DNA of 64,000 nt from Mesostigma viride (GCA_009746045.1 RPFO01000380.1:1929899-1993898), one strand, 5' to 3'; positions 11,108 to 24,055 are shown, counted from the first letter of the stretch. The notes: generated by a model from the sequence alone, not told the origin. A program made the numbers and translations.

Positions 11108-11469
11108 CATGCCGCCAAGGCAGCCCGATGCCTAGCATGTTTGCCTAGCCGTGCCACCATACCTAGTCACGTGCACTGCTAACGCACGGTACACAACCAG
11201 CCATATATAGCCTTAGCTTAGCCCTGGTACAGCCATGCATGCTACGTCCGGCCTGGCTATGATCAGATTAGCCGGTGGGTCTTATTGCACCCACCGAACT
11301 TGCCTCGTCTATACGTGTCCGATTGCTGCTGTGGCATGCATGCCTCTGGCATAAAGGAGGAAGGGGTCTTCAGGACTTTCTTCCTGTTGTGCATGTATAC
11401 AGGGATTAAAAGCACTCCGGTGCATGCTCCGTGACTCCCCAACGGGATGCTCACGAGTTTAAGTAATTA
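11108..11469 (+). mobile_element. 5'-truncated LINE, 3' UTR only
   Basis: This segment matches the 3' UTR of the ORF1-only LINE at 57600-57981 in the same order: GTCACGTG, ACGCACGGTACACAACCAGC, TCTTATTGCACCCAC and CTCCGTGACTCCCCAACGGG. It ends in GTTTAAGTAATTA. The flanks repeat ATGATGCATG (11098-11107 and 11470-11479), a 10-bp target duplication. Confidence 0.75.
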
Positions 11470-11549
11470 ATGATGCATGGCCTAGCTTCCTGTTCGTAGC
11501 TACCGTCTTGCATATACGGCTCATGCAGCTTACTACCGGCCGGCTATTT

Positions 11550-11906
11550 ATTAATTAATTAATTAGGAACATCACTCCGTTGGGAGTCAATGTAGCACAT
11601 ATCCCTGAGAAGGGGCATATGGCTTTAAATACATCCTAGGCTACTTCATGCAAGGGTGGGAATGTAAGCTACCCTTGCTCTAGGTGCACCAGGGCACCGG
11701 CACCACCATGCTGTCTCGATCAGGTTCAACCCGCCTAAGGGGGGGATCCTGGCACGGGGGAGGAAGATCATCGTGGCTATACAAAGGCTAGGGCATGGCT
11801 TCTCGCCAGAGAGCATCTCTCTGCATAGGCATAGCATCAAGCTAGGAGACAACCAGCGCAGGCCAGAAATCGGGAGAATCCGGACCATGGTAGCTCGAGC
11901 CTGCCG
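11550..11906 (-). repeat. LINE 3' end, second tail type, plus 56-bp dispersed repeat
   Basis: The minus strand ends ACTCCCAACGGAGT followed by an AATT-type tail. The body (AGAAGGGGCATATGG, CTCTAGGTGCACCAGGGCAC) recurs at 21190-21480, 23490-23769, 40150-40200 and 41040-41270. At 11851-11906 a 56-bp block beginning GAGACAACCAGCGCAGGCCA is identical to 22895-22950. Confidence 0.65.
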
Positions 11907-11999
11907 TTATCTTGTCCGCGTGTTCGAGTCGTTCAGGATGATGAAGATGAATGGTGATGGAAATGTGTATCCTTGTGCATTGAAATTATGGCTGGCTTA

Positions 12000-13993
12000 C
12001 GTGTAGAGCGACTAGATGACCTAGACGGTGGGGCCGGAAACATAGCATGGCTAAATTCTTAATGCAACATCCATGGGGGTCCCATTATAGACAAAGCATG
12101 GCTAAATGTTGAAGGCATCATCCATGGGGGCCATTATGGGTGCACATGCGCGGGGGCCACATGCTAGGCTAAGCCAAGTACTAATCTACACTACTGGTAT
12201 ATATATTCCTAGTCTGAGGTGGCAGGAGGGGGCTGCCAGGGCTTGTGGTCAACGTGGATGACCGCCCCCCTCCAGTATACCGGCTATGTACATCAGTTGC
12301 TCAATTATTATTAACCTATGCATGCACTCGCCTGCCTACCCGCATTTCAGTCAATGCGTGCACTTTTCTGTGCCAGCCAACGCACGCGCCATGTCACTCC
12401 CGCACATTCCAGCTTGAGTGCACCTACAGTTTTTGCCAGCTAGACTCTCCCCGTGAGTAGTTTTGATAGCAGCTATGGCTTGCCTCAGGCTGCATGAGGG
12501 AAGATCTATGCATGCATGGGTACCTCTGACCCCTTCTTGGAGTTTGTTGTGCAACATACAGAGACGGAAAGCATGCACTACATGCACGTGCTCTAGTAAT
12601 AATTAATGACTTGTCGTCTCACGGTACACATGCTTCCAAACGATGCATGCACTAATTACATGAGTGCTAGCGCCATGTGGTTCGGCAATGCACTTGGGGC
12701 CCCTGATCCTGGCCAATGTACATGCTCTGATAACTGCATGCAGTGCGCTAGAGCTCGGTCGATCATTCAGATCGATCAAAAAAAAAAGAAGAAAAAAGTA
12801 AGGTAAATTACAAAGTTTACATCTTAGGCAGCTTATCAGGAACTATGCCACTGTCGATCTGATTTCTAGCTCTAGACAGTAACTTGATAGCACAGCTAAG
12901 AATGTCAGACAGCCAAATCAATCTTGTTCGTGCCATTGTCGACACCGGCCCCACTCATCTCAATCCAGCCACGAAACACAGCCTGGCCCAAGTGATTTAC
13001 GATCGATGTACCGTCTGTCGGCGCTACAACTTTCCATACATGTATGGAAACTTTGATTCTTTCCACCACATCAACAATATTCGTGACCACTTGGGAATGG
13101 AACTAAATGCACGTGCCATGCGAGCGCGACTAACTTGAGCACGTGTGGGATGACAAGCTTATGTTACCTACAGTCCTAACTAATCTGTACAACTCTGCCT
13201 CGTAGCCCACGACCAATTGGCCAGGTGCACACCAAGTATACAGGGATAAAACTTGCATGTGCGCGCAGCGCGTGCGCCCACCTGCGTGGCGATGATGACC
13301 GCCTCATGCCATTGGCCCAGCCAACAGCTCATACGTCAGCTCAACCAATAAAAAACTTCCATACTAAGCGATCTCGGCTGAGCCAATCAAAACTTATCCT
13401 GGCACGGACTCCCTTGCCACCCTCCCCGGGCAACTGAGCGTCCAAGAAAATAAACAGCTCCAAAATACAGGCCTGAGTGGCACGGCAGCCCTTCATGTGG
13501 GAACCATGACACCCACAGCCTCCCTTTTCTCCTCCCTCCCGTGAAATTGCCTTGATGGCCTTAACATGGGTTCCCTTCCGACTTACACCAGTTTTCGATA
13601 CCTGGCCTTCATTCACGCATCTCCACCAGATGGAAGCCCTGCAATTCCACCAAACGTCGCCAGGTCCGCAAGGCATTCCGACATCTTGACATCAAGACGA
13701 CCACTCATGACATCAAGAAAAGTCCCACCGGGACGAGTCCTCCATTTGGACTTGCCCCAATTCCCATGCATGCTCGCGTCGGACTCTGCTTCGATTTTCA
13801 CAAGACATCATCTAGCCCATGGCGTCCACCCGAACTTGCCACCAGGATTTCTTTTAAAATGAGAAAAAGACAGGAAATTCGTCCGGGCTTCAGGGACCCT
13901 GACAGTTGCCCCAAGTCCCTTCTGCATTCGTTTCCATTTGTTTCTGCACTCCTGCCGAAAAGAGGCCTCAGCACCGCCTCCCACGTTTCCCAC
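12000..13993. other. intergenic downstream of the fructokinase gene
   Basis: No recognised gene. A plus-strand 84-codon frame at 12884-13138 contains a CTVC pair and reads rather protein-like (NFPYMYGNFDSFHH), but it matches no family I know and is left as a low-confidence possibility. Confidence 0.3.
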
Positions 13994-14364
13994 TCATGCA
14001 AACTCGGGCGCGAGCCGGGCGCGAAGCTCCGCAAACTTGTCCTTGAGCGGCGGCATCGCGCCATAATGGCTGGCCACCAGCGCGCCGACCTCGTTCGCGT
14101 ACCGCCCCGCCAGCTCGAGCGGCCACTTGCGCACGAGTGCCATGATCAGTGCCGACGTGAACGCGTCGCCCGCGCCCACCGCGTCTGCGAGCTGAACTTT
14201 GACCCCCGGGATGTCGTACGATTCGTGGGGGCTGATGATGAGGCATCCGCGCGCGCCCCGGGTCACGACCACGAGGTCGATGCCATAGTCCTCGAACAGC
14301 GCGTGTGCAAATTTGGAGGGCTCAGAGGACTTGATGCCCAGCACGCGGGCGACCATGGGGATCT

Positions 14365-14428
<64 letters not shown>

Positions 14429-17400
14429 TGTGTAGGGTGGGTGGGTGGGTGTGGGGGGGGGGGGGAAGGGGGGGGGGAGTGGCGGGGCCCCAAGGGGTGG
14501 GGTGGGGTGGGGGTGTGCAAGGATGGCCAGGCGTGGGTCAACCAGCAGCGGTGGGTGATACGAGAAAATCGGGTGGACCGACACAATCCAAAAAAACAAA
14601 TTGCCATGGTTGCAAGTAAGGGATTCACTGTGGGGTACATTAGCCGCACATGCAAGACAGGGGGCAACGGCAAACTAGCCTTAACCAAACGTCAGTGATG
14701 GCGACCACTGCGTGTAATGCAGTGATGTAAGCACCGTCACAAGTAGCGTGAGTTGGTTACTTGATAAGGCATACACGAGCTTCCATTGCTGAAATGGGGT
14801 ACTGGGCGGGATGTATAGCATGTGGTGGCCTGGGAAAGGGTAACTAAGTCAGTCTTCTGTCATCATCTGGATTACTTAAGACGATGGCTCCAAAGCCTCA
14901 ACCGCCAACGCCATTTCATCCAATGAATCTCTAAATCAATTAAGGGAAAAAACACCACAGCCAATCATTTCATCCAATGAATCTCTAAATCATAAGGAAA
15001 AAAACACCACAGCCAATCTTTACATATCCCTGCCACAGTCACCATAACCACGCCGTTCTTGCAGCGTCTTCCCCCCCACCCCCCCCCCCCACACACACAC
15101 CCCAACCCCCCAACCCCGTCCCTTGCCTGTTTGCTTTCTTGTGGTCTATTTGGGGGTTCTGACCGCCTAAGAATCTGCTCGCATGCACTGACTGGCTCGT
15201 AGCGAAAGGGCTCACCTCCGAGTCGTTCAGCTTGAGCACGTGCGACAGCAGCAGGCACCGTGAGACCAGGTTCTTGTTGAAAAAGTCCTGCCGCAGGTTG
15301 CAGTCGTACACCACGATGCAGCTCTTCTTGGCGTCCTGCAGCGCCGTCTGGATGCTGGCGCGCGACACGGCACAGCGCTGCGCCAGCGTGCCAAAGCAGA
15401 TCGCGTCCGCCTTCTTGACCACCTCCTTCACCGCGTCCGTGTACTCAATGTGGTCCCACGCCACGTGAGGGTCGATGGTGTAGCTGGTGTGTGTGTGTGT
15501 GTGTGTGTGTGTGGTATTTATTAAAGACAGGAAAACAGGGAGTCAAGCCAAAACGTCCGTTAGCTGAAAAAGACGATTTTGTAGTGTGTGGCAGCATGGG
15601 GCATTTATGTGAAGAAGGCACATTGTATGTGAAGGCACAATTTATGTCAAGTAGACACTATTATAAACCCAAAGGAATATATGTCTAAATCTATCAAGAG
15701 GATAGTAATAATGCCAAGTGAGTTGAAAAGGCTTTATTGTATATCAGGCAGAAGCGTCCAAAAAAGACAAACAAGGAGTCTAGCCAAACATACAATTCAG
15801 AAGCTCAGTTGACAAGCCAGCAACGGGGTAAAAAAAAAACAGAGCTTATAAATCAGTTTCTGAAGCTCATATTACATGTAGCTAGGCGTGGGTACCAAAA
15901 TGGGGATGAAAACGTTTACTATTTGTGAGGCCACAAAAACCATGCTCAACAGGGCAAGCATGAGGTCAGGAGGACACAGTAGAGCCCGCGGGAAAGTGGA
16001 GAATGAGCAAAAGATACATGTTACACATATTCTCATACTACTATAAGAAACATGGCGGAGTGATGTTCAGCCTATATCTGACACATGCCATCAACCTAGG
16101 CCACAGCAGGCATGGCACATCTAGGCACATCTAGGCTCCTAGTTACTCACACATTCGGAGCCTAGAAACCCGCTGCATGCGAAGCTCATACAGTCACATA
16201 CACCCGGACCATCTTCAAGCCAAGGGACATCTGGCCAAAGGCACGTCCTGTTTGCAGCAATTTGCCCTTACCTCTCCAGTTGCCTTTTCACCATGGCGCT
16301 TCTCCTCCTTCTAAGGTGCACCCCTTGTTCAGCAATCTGTCGAATTCATCCCTCATGCCCTTTGCAATGCTGCTTTTAAAATTCACGCAGGACACATTCC
16401 CGTCGTCCTAGAGCTCTCAACGCGGGGCATAGGTCCCCTGAGCCACCCCTCCCTAAGGAAAAAATTACAAGAAAAATTGCTGGTACGCTACTCCTCAATG
16501 ACCATGAAAGTTCAAACTCAATATAAACATGGCTGACACAACGAGAAAATGGCCCTCACCATGCCTGTTGTAAATGTGCTTCCAAACTAATAGATGCCGC
16601 CCTCACCTGGGCTGGCCGTTCTCCAGCTTGACCGTCACCGTCCCTGTCGGGCACCGTTCGTCCACCTGCACAAAGCTGGTATCCATGCCCTGCGACGCAA
16701 CAAAAAGGGCAGCACACGCACAGCCGGGCCCGAGGCAAGTGCGATGAGTAAGGGATCACAATTCGGCTGGATGAAAGAAAAAAAAGATTGGTGCAAGTCT
16801 AGTCCGGCGCACATGGAATGTGGAACGTGATCTGACTTTGCCTGCAACGATCCTGGTGCAACGTCTGCCGGCATCAACCAGCAGCAGGGGGGTGGCGATA
16901 ATGTTGGCAAGTCTAGCTACCGAGATACCTGATAGATTGAGCTCGTTCTCCGCTGGTAGCGCACCCATTATTCGATGGACATTCAAGCATACGCTTGAAT
17001 AGCGAAGACATGTTCATACGGTTGACTGCCGATGACACGTATGGTGCCCTGGAGACTGTATGCCGCACTTCAACCACGCATTCGCTAAGGCTGTTTGCCA
17101 GGAGAATGCTAAAATCCCCACTACCACGTTTTTTTCTTTCAACGCGTGCACTCCCTATATTTGTCCAGTGCACACCCCCAGGGACACAGCTCCGCACCCA
17201 CTCACCACCCCAGAGTGTAAATTGATCAGCAACGCCGCAGCCACGCACTTGCTGGACTGAAACATGGATCAAATAGTAAATCACAGACTGATCATCAATT
17301 AATTTACGAATGCGCGCAAAACATCGCCCGCCAGCCCCTGCCGCACCAGGGTTCAAAAAAAGATTCATTAACGAGCCCATTCTCGACGTTGCTCACCAGC

Positions 17401-18558
17401 CTCTGCCATTTATAAACGATTTGGTTGCGATATATAGAGCGTGTGCCGAATATAGCTCACCTGCTCCCGCAGGTACTGCAGGATCTCGGAACCCAGTGGA
17501 TCGTTGCCCACCCTGGTTGGCGACACAGGGACCACATGGATGAGGCAAGTGGCGAAAAACAAGCAGGACAAGACGATCGATGCAAGGCGAACAGTGCATG
17601 GTATTAGGTTAGCCAGAAGCACAAGTACAAAAGAGGGGACCAGGGTATGGAGGCATGCGACCAATGCCTCGGGAGACCAACCATTCGAAAAAAAATCAGA
17701 GAGGAAAGCATCTTGTTGCCAGGAGTAACTAGGTTCTCGCCAAGGTGAAAAGAAGGCTGGGATGCCCACGTCCCTAGCCAGCACACAAGCCTATGCAAGT
17801 AATGATTGCCAAGAACAAAACGTGATCTCCCCTTTCATAATTCATACCCTAGGCCACAAAGGTGCACTTTCCGTTGGCATAATTACCAGCAAACTCGAGA
17901 AAATTCCACGGATATTTGATGTGCACTAGCTACGACATTGCGCCTGCAAGCACGAAATGCGAAGCAGCACTTCCGCAGTGGCAGACTTCCGCTGATGCGC
18001 CGACGAAACCTGTTCCTTCGAATTTGCCGAAACTAACCTGCTGCACAAAACTCCCTGTCCGCCTTGCTGCATGACGTGGAACATGACGTTGGCTGGAGCC
18101 CCACCGGGTTTGCGAGTATCGGGGAAAATGTCCCAAAGTAATTCGCCAAGGCCGACCTGTGCACGGCACAGCATTCGCAGGAAACAGGCGCAGTCAACAG
18201 CGGTGAATATTAGCGAAGCCTCGCAATCTGAACACAAGCATGCGAAAACTGTTGGCAAGTAAAGTCCATGGCGAAGTTTGCGACGAGTGCAGGGGCCGAA
18301 AACGGGATGCGCTGATGGGCAACACAGAAAACTTACCACCAGCGGCTGCTCGTCATGCGACTGCAGGCATGCGGAAATGAGGTTTTGCGGGTAGTGCAAC
18401 GACTTCCTGCACGCCGGCCGAGGCTTGACCACCCGTGATCCGACATCTCGCGTTGCGTTCAGAGGCAACGCCACATCCCTTCCAAAAGCCCCTGAACCCT
18501 TGCTCCGCGCGACATGGTGATGGTGATGACAGGACAATGCAGCAGCGCAAGTCTCCAT
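13994..18558 (-). CDS. plant-type fructokinase (PfkB family), six exons
   Basis: Exons on the minus strand: 18558-18337, 18156-18038, 17512-17461, 16689-16607, 15483-15216, 14362-13994. They total 1113 nt (370 residues plus stop). All junctions are GT-AG and every phase closes. The product phosphorylates fructose to fructose-6-phosphate with ATP. Seen in the sequence: VVGLGELLWDIFPD at the start of the fold, KPGGAPANV (sugar binding), RVGNDPLG, PTGTVTVKLE, VLKLNDSE, VVVTRGARG, and DAVGAGDAFTSAL with the catalytic Asp near residue 314. About 72 extra N-terminal residues, basic and hydroxylated, precede the domain and suggest an organelle, probably plastid, transit peptide. The ATG at 18558 is the only one that gives this leader in frame. 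Introns carry (CA)n tracts at two acceptors. Confidence 0.9.
14363..14500. repeat. (TG)n and poly-G tract inside the last fructokinase intron
   Basis: About 32 TG units run from 14367 to 14427, followed by G-rich tracts. On the coding (minus) strand this is a long (CA)n run directly against the acceptor CACCAG of exon 6, in the place of a normal polypyrimidine tract. Confidence 0.9.
14914..15019. repeat. ~53-bp direct duplication in an intron
   Basis: The block CATTTCATCCAATGAATCTC through CACCACAGCCAATC occurs twice in tandem with small indels within the fifth fructokinase intron. Confidence 0.8.
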
Positions 18559-20400
18559 TTCGTCTATTTTCTCTGCAGCGCGCACGCGATCGGTAAGTCG
18601 AGTATATGTTGTGTCCTCGCCAGGTATGACCAATGGTGAAGGCAGCCTGCGTCTGCGCGAATGCGGTTGAGGCAAATCCGGGAACGAGACGTCCGGGTCT
18701 CCGAGAGATAGTTCAGCGTCCGGGGTCCAGCAATTCCTTCCCACTCCGCCACGCTCATAAGAGGCACGCCAGGTCGCCAGTCGCCAGTCGCCAGTTTGCG
18801 ACCTGTAGTTTTGCTACCTAGTATTTGACGTGGCTGCGCGCGTTCTTGGCACTTTCGGCGGGAGGCACCATCAATCATCGAGTATCCCACCTGGCTTGTA
18901 CCAGCGTGTCGGCAGCCAAGCCTGTGTCGCAGGGACGGCCGCGTCACCAGGTCGCACCTTTCAAGGCCAATAGACCACATCGACCGTACGCGTCCGTCAT
19001 CATGCCTGCCGCGAAAAGTTTGCAAACAAACACTTATCGCGCCACAGTCTGCGCGTTCGCCGCGCCATGCCGCACTCCAATCCGTGCCGCACTCCATCCG
19101 ATCACCGGTACGCCGCGCCGGTAGACGTGGCTCTTCCACCGACAAGCGCAACTCGGCAACTGTGACAGCATGGCAGCCGGGGGAAGCGGGAGAAGCGCCG
19201 CTCGAGCGCCCAACCTCGGGGGCAAGGTTCCGGACCGGGGACCCGGCGGCAGGCCCACCGGCAGGTGCCCGGGTACCAGTGGGCACACGAATATAAGAAT
19301 AATGGTACCTACATTCATAACGCTATCGGCCCGGCCGGCTTGATACCCGTGATCTGCCGACACAACCATCTCGGCACCTTGATTGGCACTGCCGACTAGT
19401 ACTTAGCAGCGCTTCAGTTCGACGGCCGGCTGCCATGTCCGTCACAACGGCGACCAACTACGGCCCGCCGACGACAGCCGGAACCGCCGAATGATCGACC
19501 GACTAAGCAATAAGTTGCGTTGAGTTGAGTTGATTTGTTTATTCCCGCACCGAGGTCCGACATGGTTATTAATTGTGGACGGGAGCCACAGACTGACGAG
19601 TCGGCGGCCTGCGGACTAAAATATTATTAGAAATCATGATGAATGATCGCCTGGCCCGACCGTTGACGATCATGATAGTCGGTCGCCTGGCGCCTGGCCG
19701 GCAATCGCGAATACGGCGGCAACGGCACAACACAGTCCGACTTCAGGTCCGGCTGCGCCATCGATTTACAGACGGATCGGCCCCGCTGATCGCGCGGGCC
19801 CGCCGGCACTGGGGGCCGCCCGGCCGGGCATCGGACGTCATCCGTCACTGTTGTAACGGCCATGCCGAGTGGGCTGATTCACTGCCGTGGGCTGGTGGCA
19901 AATGGCCCCTTTGGCCACGCATGCATGTCATTACCGCCTTCTTGGTCACTCCAGTCCGAGCGCGGGACGCAATCAGTTGACGGTTTGACGGTGGGCCGGA
20001 GCTGGGGTGCACCCATGACCCAAGCTTCAGTTGATGCTAAATCATGGTGACTACCGAGTAGGGCTCTGGCCCCGTGCCATGCAGTGATCCGTCGCAGGCT
20101 ATCTGGCCGGCCCACATGTGCTTGTACTTGTTGGCCCGGCCCGGCCCTGAGCTACCTCAGCCCTCAGGGCTGCTCGACTACGTCAGAGCCTGTGGCCGCG
20201 TCATACGGCCAAGACGTTGGACCGCGTCCGTAACCTCCTCGGAGCTAGGTGAAAGGAGGCACGTCTGCCGGGTCGGCAAGCGGGCCGGTCAGCGGGGTCA
20301 CCAAGCAATCCGCGGCTGAGCGGAGCACTGGTGCATGGAGCTGGGGCCGGGCTCGGCTGGGCCACCGGCCTGCAGGCCGGGCGACCAGGCGAGCCGCAGC
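18559..20400. other. upstream region of the fructokinase gene, no gene recognised
   Basis: GC-rich sequence with long overlapping open frames on both strands but none with recognisable domains or codon periodicity I can defend. It should include the fructokinase promoter next to 18559. No TATA box or clear motif was identified. Confidence 0.4.
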
Positions 20401-20404
20401 TACC

Positions 20405-20545
20405 ATCATCAGGAATTCAGGATTCTCCAGATTTCTTGCATGCCCGGTGGTTGTCTCATTGCTATCGGATTCTCCATATTTCTAGCCTGTGTACTTGCGT
20501 TGGTTGGTTGTCTCATTCATGATATATATCAATGAGACAACTAGC
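20405..20545. repeat. GTTGTCTCATT dispersed repeat with inverted copy
   Basis: Two direct copies of a block GGATTCTCCAGATTTCTTGC...GTTGTCTCATT are followed by the inverted AATGAGACAAC at about 20531-20541. They relate to the 56-bp repeats at 11851 and 22895 and to a block at 43876-43920. Confidence 0.6.
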
Positions 20546-21189
20546 TATAGCGCAGGCCATGCCGAAATGTGGAGACTTTCAGGACCATGCCGGTAGCTAA
20601 AGCTGCTAGCTATATATTATACATACCCCCCGCCGATGTATTATTGGATGAGACCGCTGTCCAGGTCATGCTCTACAAGGGCGCAATTAAGGGGCCGATC
20701 CGCCGCGGATAAATATATATACCGGCAACGGCCGCGGCGGCACTGATCGAGACTGCCTCCACAGTCAACAGTTGCGTACGTGCTGAAAGTCTTCATATGC
20801 GTCTCCTAGAGCTCTGACTGAACCGCATGTGTGCCCGGTGCCATGGCCTCGATTCCCACCCGTCTATAATAATAGGTGAGTCCCAGATGGGCGCTTCCGT
20901 GTTGGTTGCAATTGTCGGTGTTACGGGTACGTACCACCATGACCGCGCACCGGGCGCCGTGATCGAGGAAGACGTGGGCCGCATGGCCGGGCGGCCCGGC
21001 CTCTTGCCATTGCTATTTATCTTCGTGTGCACATGGATATTGCACCATGTGGCCAGCCTGGGGTTGTCCATGGGAATGCCCCAACCCCCCGGGCCATGGG
21101 AATGCCCCTAAAAACCCTAGCTCCGGGAGAGGCCTTTATACTCTCCCAAACCGGCGCTTCTAAATGTGTGTGTTCCAAGCCTATCTGTG

Positions 21190-21480
21190 GGCTCTGAACC
21201 ATTAATTAATTAATTAGGAACATGACTCCGTTGGGAGTACATGTGGCACATAGCCCTAAGAAGGGGCCGCATATGGCCTTTCATACATTCTGGGCTACTT
21301 AATTCCTGCAAGCCTGGTAGGGTTCTACACCTGCTCTAGGTGCGTGTATCAAGGGCACCTGCACCACCATGATCTCTCAGCAGAGCCCAGCCCAAAGGGG
21401 GCCGTCATGGGGTGGAAGATAAGCATGGCTATACAGAAGCTAGGGCATGGCGTCTCGGCAGAGAGTAGCTCTCTGCCTGC
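21190..21480 (-). repeat. LINE 3'-end fragment (second tail type)
   Basis: Minus-strand 3' UTR related to 11550-11850. It ends at ACTCCCAACGGAGT and an AATT tail near 21195-21225. No coding sequence remains. Confidence 0.6.
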
Positions 21481-21544
21481 ATGGGCACATCATAACTAAA
21501 TAAATAAAGCTTGGCAGAGTGGTGTGCACATGGCACATCATGGT

Positions 21545-22343
21545 CACACATGTACATTAATACTCGTGCTCCCGTTGGGGAGTCACGGAGCATTAACCCC
21601 GATGGATGCATGGATGGATGGGTGCAAACAGTCCTACTGACCGGTCTAATCTATCTATATCAGCTACCTACAACATCTATCTAACAATATCACTAACTAC
21701 AACATCTATCTAAACAACATCCCGCTACCGGCCTAGGGGAGCTGTCTGGCGTGTCTCCCGCGGGTTTGCACACGCGGGCGCTTCTAGGTACATGACTAAA
21801 TAATGGTCTTGAGTCAGCTGGTATAGTGCCTGTAGTACCTAGGTGTACTATTCTAAGCTCTCTTCCCTGGGGGTCCTGCATGTTTAGCGTGCTTCCCACA
21901 TTTGCAAACACGCAGGCGCTTCCCCACGGGAGGGGGGTCATTGTCCTCTATGACCTGGGCCCACTTGGCCTTGTCCATCATCATTGTTCCAAATCACGGA
22001 GAGGCCTAGCCCCCCAATGTCCTCTACTAGCTGTTCTAGTTGAAGCTGCGCCGGGCCTTGCGGCGTTTAGCATTGCAGGGCCCGGCCCATGCACGTAAGG
22101 AGGTGCCGGCCAGGCTGAGCTGGCCGGCGCAGTCCCGCGGGGGCCGGGACCACATGACGTGTCTACCTGGTTGGTGCGAGCTAAGTGCCTTACTAGCTGC
22201 ATGCAGGCGCCGCTGCTGGTGATATATGGCATGCCGAGGTACAAGTCCATACTGCGAACATGAGCAGCGTATCCTACACTAAAAATGGATCGCAGCATTG
22301 GTGACCGCGCGCCGTCCAGCTTTCTGGCATCCTCCTTGATCAC
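21545..22343 (-). pseudogene. 5'-truncated LINE ORF2 C-terminus and 3' UTR
   Basis: Minus-strand frames give RKLDGARSPMLRSIFSVGYA and VRHLARTNQVDTS. These match the ORF2 C-terminal region at 42160-42570 (MLRSIFRVGYAAHVRNEDLY, LVGHLARTNQVDTS). The segment then runs through a 3' UTR to the tail hairpin near 21560-21600. Stops and frameshifts make it non-functional. Confidence 0.7.
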
Positions 22344-22894
22344 ATATTGACTCCTTGATATTGACGTCTTCAGTTGTCTCCTTGATCACATATTGACGTC
22401 CGGCATGTACTTGCTCATGAATGCATTGCATGATGTTTCTGTGGCTCGACTCTTCGCTCTTAGCCATGTGGTTGGTTGGTGCATCCCAGGCGGCGCGGGG
22501 CTACACGGCCGATATCCGGCTGAGCGGGCCAAGCTAGCTCACGGCGCCTATGGCGACGTCCGGTCGTTAAGGAGTGAGCACTGCCGGCTCCGGGCTCGAG
22601 GACCGCCTGTCCAGATCGACCTGGAGGGCCAGCGGGACCCTTGGTCGGCGCGGATCTGGACGTACGTCGTACTGGCGCCAACGCATTTCGGTAGCGCGCT
22701 TACCCGGGCTATGGCCAGCGCCTGACCGTCAAGATTGCTGACCGTCAAGATCGCTCCGCCGCACGGGGGGGCTGCTAGCTTTGCGGCACATGCATTGCAC
22801 GGTTACTAAGCTGTTTTACTTCACTCCGCGGTGTGGAGTGTCCCATGCCGGCTGCCGCTATTTTGTCGTGGTAATTGGTTTGTTTATCAAGTCC

Positions 22895-22950
22895 TGAGAC
22901 AACCAGCGCAGGCCAGAAATCGGGAGAATCCGGACCATGGTAGCTCGAGC
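22895..22950 (+). repeat. 56-bp dispersed repeat
   Basis: Identical to 11851-11906, beginning GAGACAACCAGCGCAGGCCA and ending TAGCTCGAGCC. A degenerate copy starts at 24056 (GAGACAACCAGCGTAGGCC). Confidence 0.85.
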
Positions 22951-23049
22951 CTTGTTTATGTGTAATTGGGTGCCTTCACTCTGATGGGATTACTTAGGGA
23001 CGGACGTCCACTATCGGAAATGGGGAATTAATGTGCATGCTCCGTACGT

Positions 23050-23769
23050 ACTCACCTTTAAGACCCCGGCGGACAAGATTTCTTTTCTCAGACGCCGCAA
23101 GCGGCTCGAGAAGACTCTCTTCACCCTTGATGACGACCTGACCCTGGCGCAGCAACAACGGCGACGGGAGCTATGGCCGACCTACCTCCAGCTCCGGCAG
23201 ACCAAGGCGGGCCAGCCGGTGTACTGCATGGAAGGGGGCGGCCATCTACGTCGGCCACAAGCCCTGGCAGGCGACACCCCCCCCCCCGCGGCCCCAGCGA
23301 CTCCAGACGCCCCAGCTTAGGGGAATACAGCAGTACTTAGTAGTGTAGAATAGATAGACCGTGGCCATGTACATGTACGCCTCCTAGAGGCACTATCCCA
23401 GCTAAGCCACGCGCTTTATTTAATCATGTACATGTGTGCCTATGATGAGCCACACTCCAGATGATGCCTAGCTTTATTTAGTTATGTTGTGCCCATGCAG
23501 GGAGTAACTCTCTGCTGAGAGCCACGCTTTAGCCTTTGTATAGCTATGCTGATCTTCCCCCCCCATGACAGGCTCCCCCTTCGCTGGGCATAGCTTGAAG
23601 ATCATGGGGATGCACGTGCCCTGGTGCACCTAGAGCAAGGGTCCTTTAATACATCCCCACCCTTGCAGGAAGTAGCTTAGGATGTATGATAGGCCATATG
23701 CCCCCTCTCAAGGGCTATGTGCTACATATACTCCCAACGGAGTTATGTTACAATTCAATTCAATTCAAT
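23050..23769 (+). mobile_element. 5'-truncated ORF1-only LINE with target duplication
   Basis: The element starts inside ORF1. The frame LRRRKRLEKTLFTLDDDLTL parallels SRRKRLHDLTWTLDDDLTPA of the copy at 57360. It then passes straight from the ORF1 C-terminus (stop near 23318) into a 3' UTR, with no ORF2. It ends at ACTCCCAACGGAGT and an (AATTC)n tail. The flanks repeat TCCGTACGT (23041-23049 and 23770-23778), a 9-bp target duplication. Confidence 0.78.
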
Positions 23770-23975
23770 TCAATTCCGTACGTGGTCCCGGCCCAACGCG
23801 GCCCGGACACGAGACGTAATTAATCTATTATTAGCCAGTGCTCAATTCGATTGATATTATTCAATCGTGCTCATGCAGACCGTTGGGGAGTCACGACCTG
23901 TATTAACCCCGACCGACATCTGGGTGGATGGATGGGCCGGGGGCAAACAATCCTACCGGTTCGACACGTAGACTG

Positions 23976-24055
23976 CGCGTGATCGAGCATTGGGGTGGAT
24001 ACGACCTCGATCATTGGGGTGGATACGAGCTAGATCGATGGGGTGGATGGATCTA
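23976..24055 (+). repeat. ~24-bp GGGGTGGATACGA tandem repeat
   Basis: Three imperfect copies of ATTGGGGTGGATACGA separated by GATCGA-type spacers. Confidence 0.6.

Noticed and set aside
11717-11740. GGTTCAACCC resembling a tRNA B box
   Set aside because: It belongs to a dispersed LINE 3' repeat. No cloverleaf could be formed around it.
19034-20485. Several 60-110-codon frames upstream of the fructokinase
   Set aside because: GC-rich overlapping frames on both strands without domains, splice-consistent partners or repeats of known elements.
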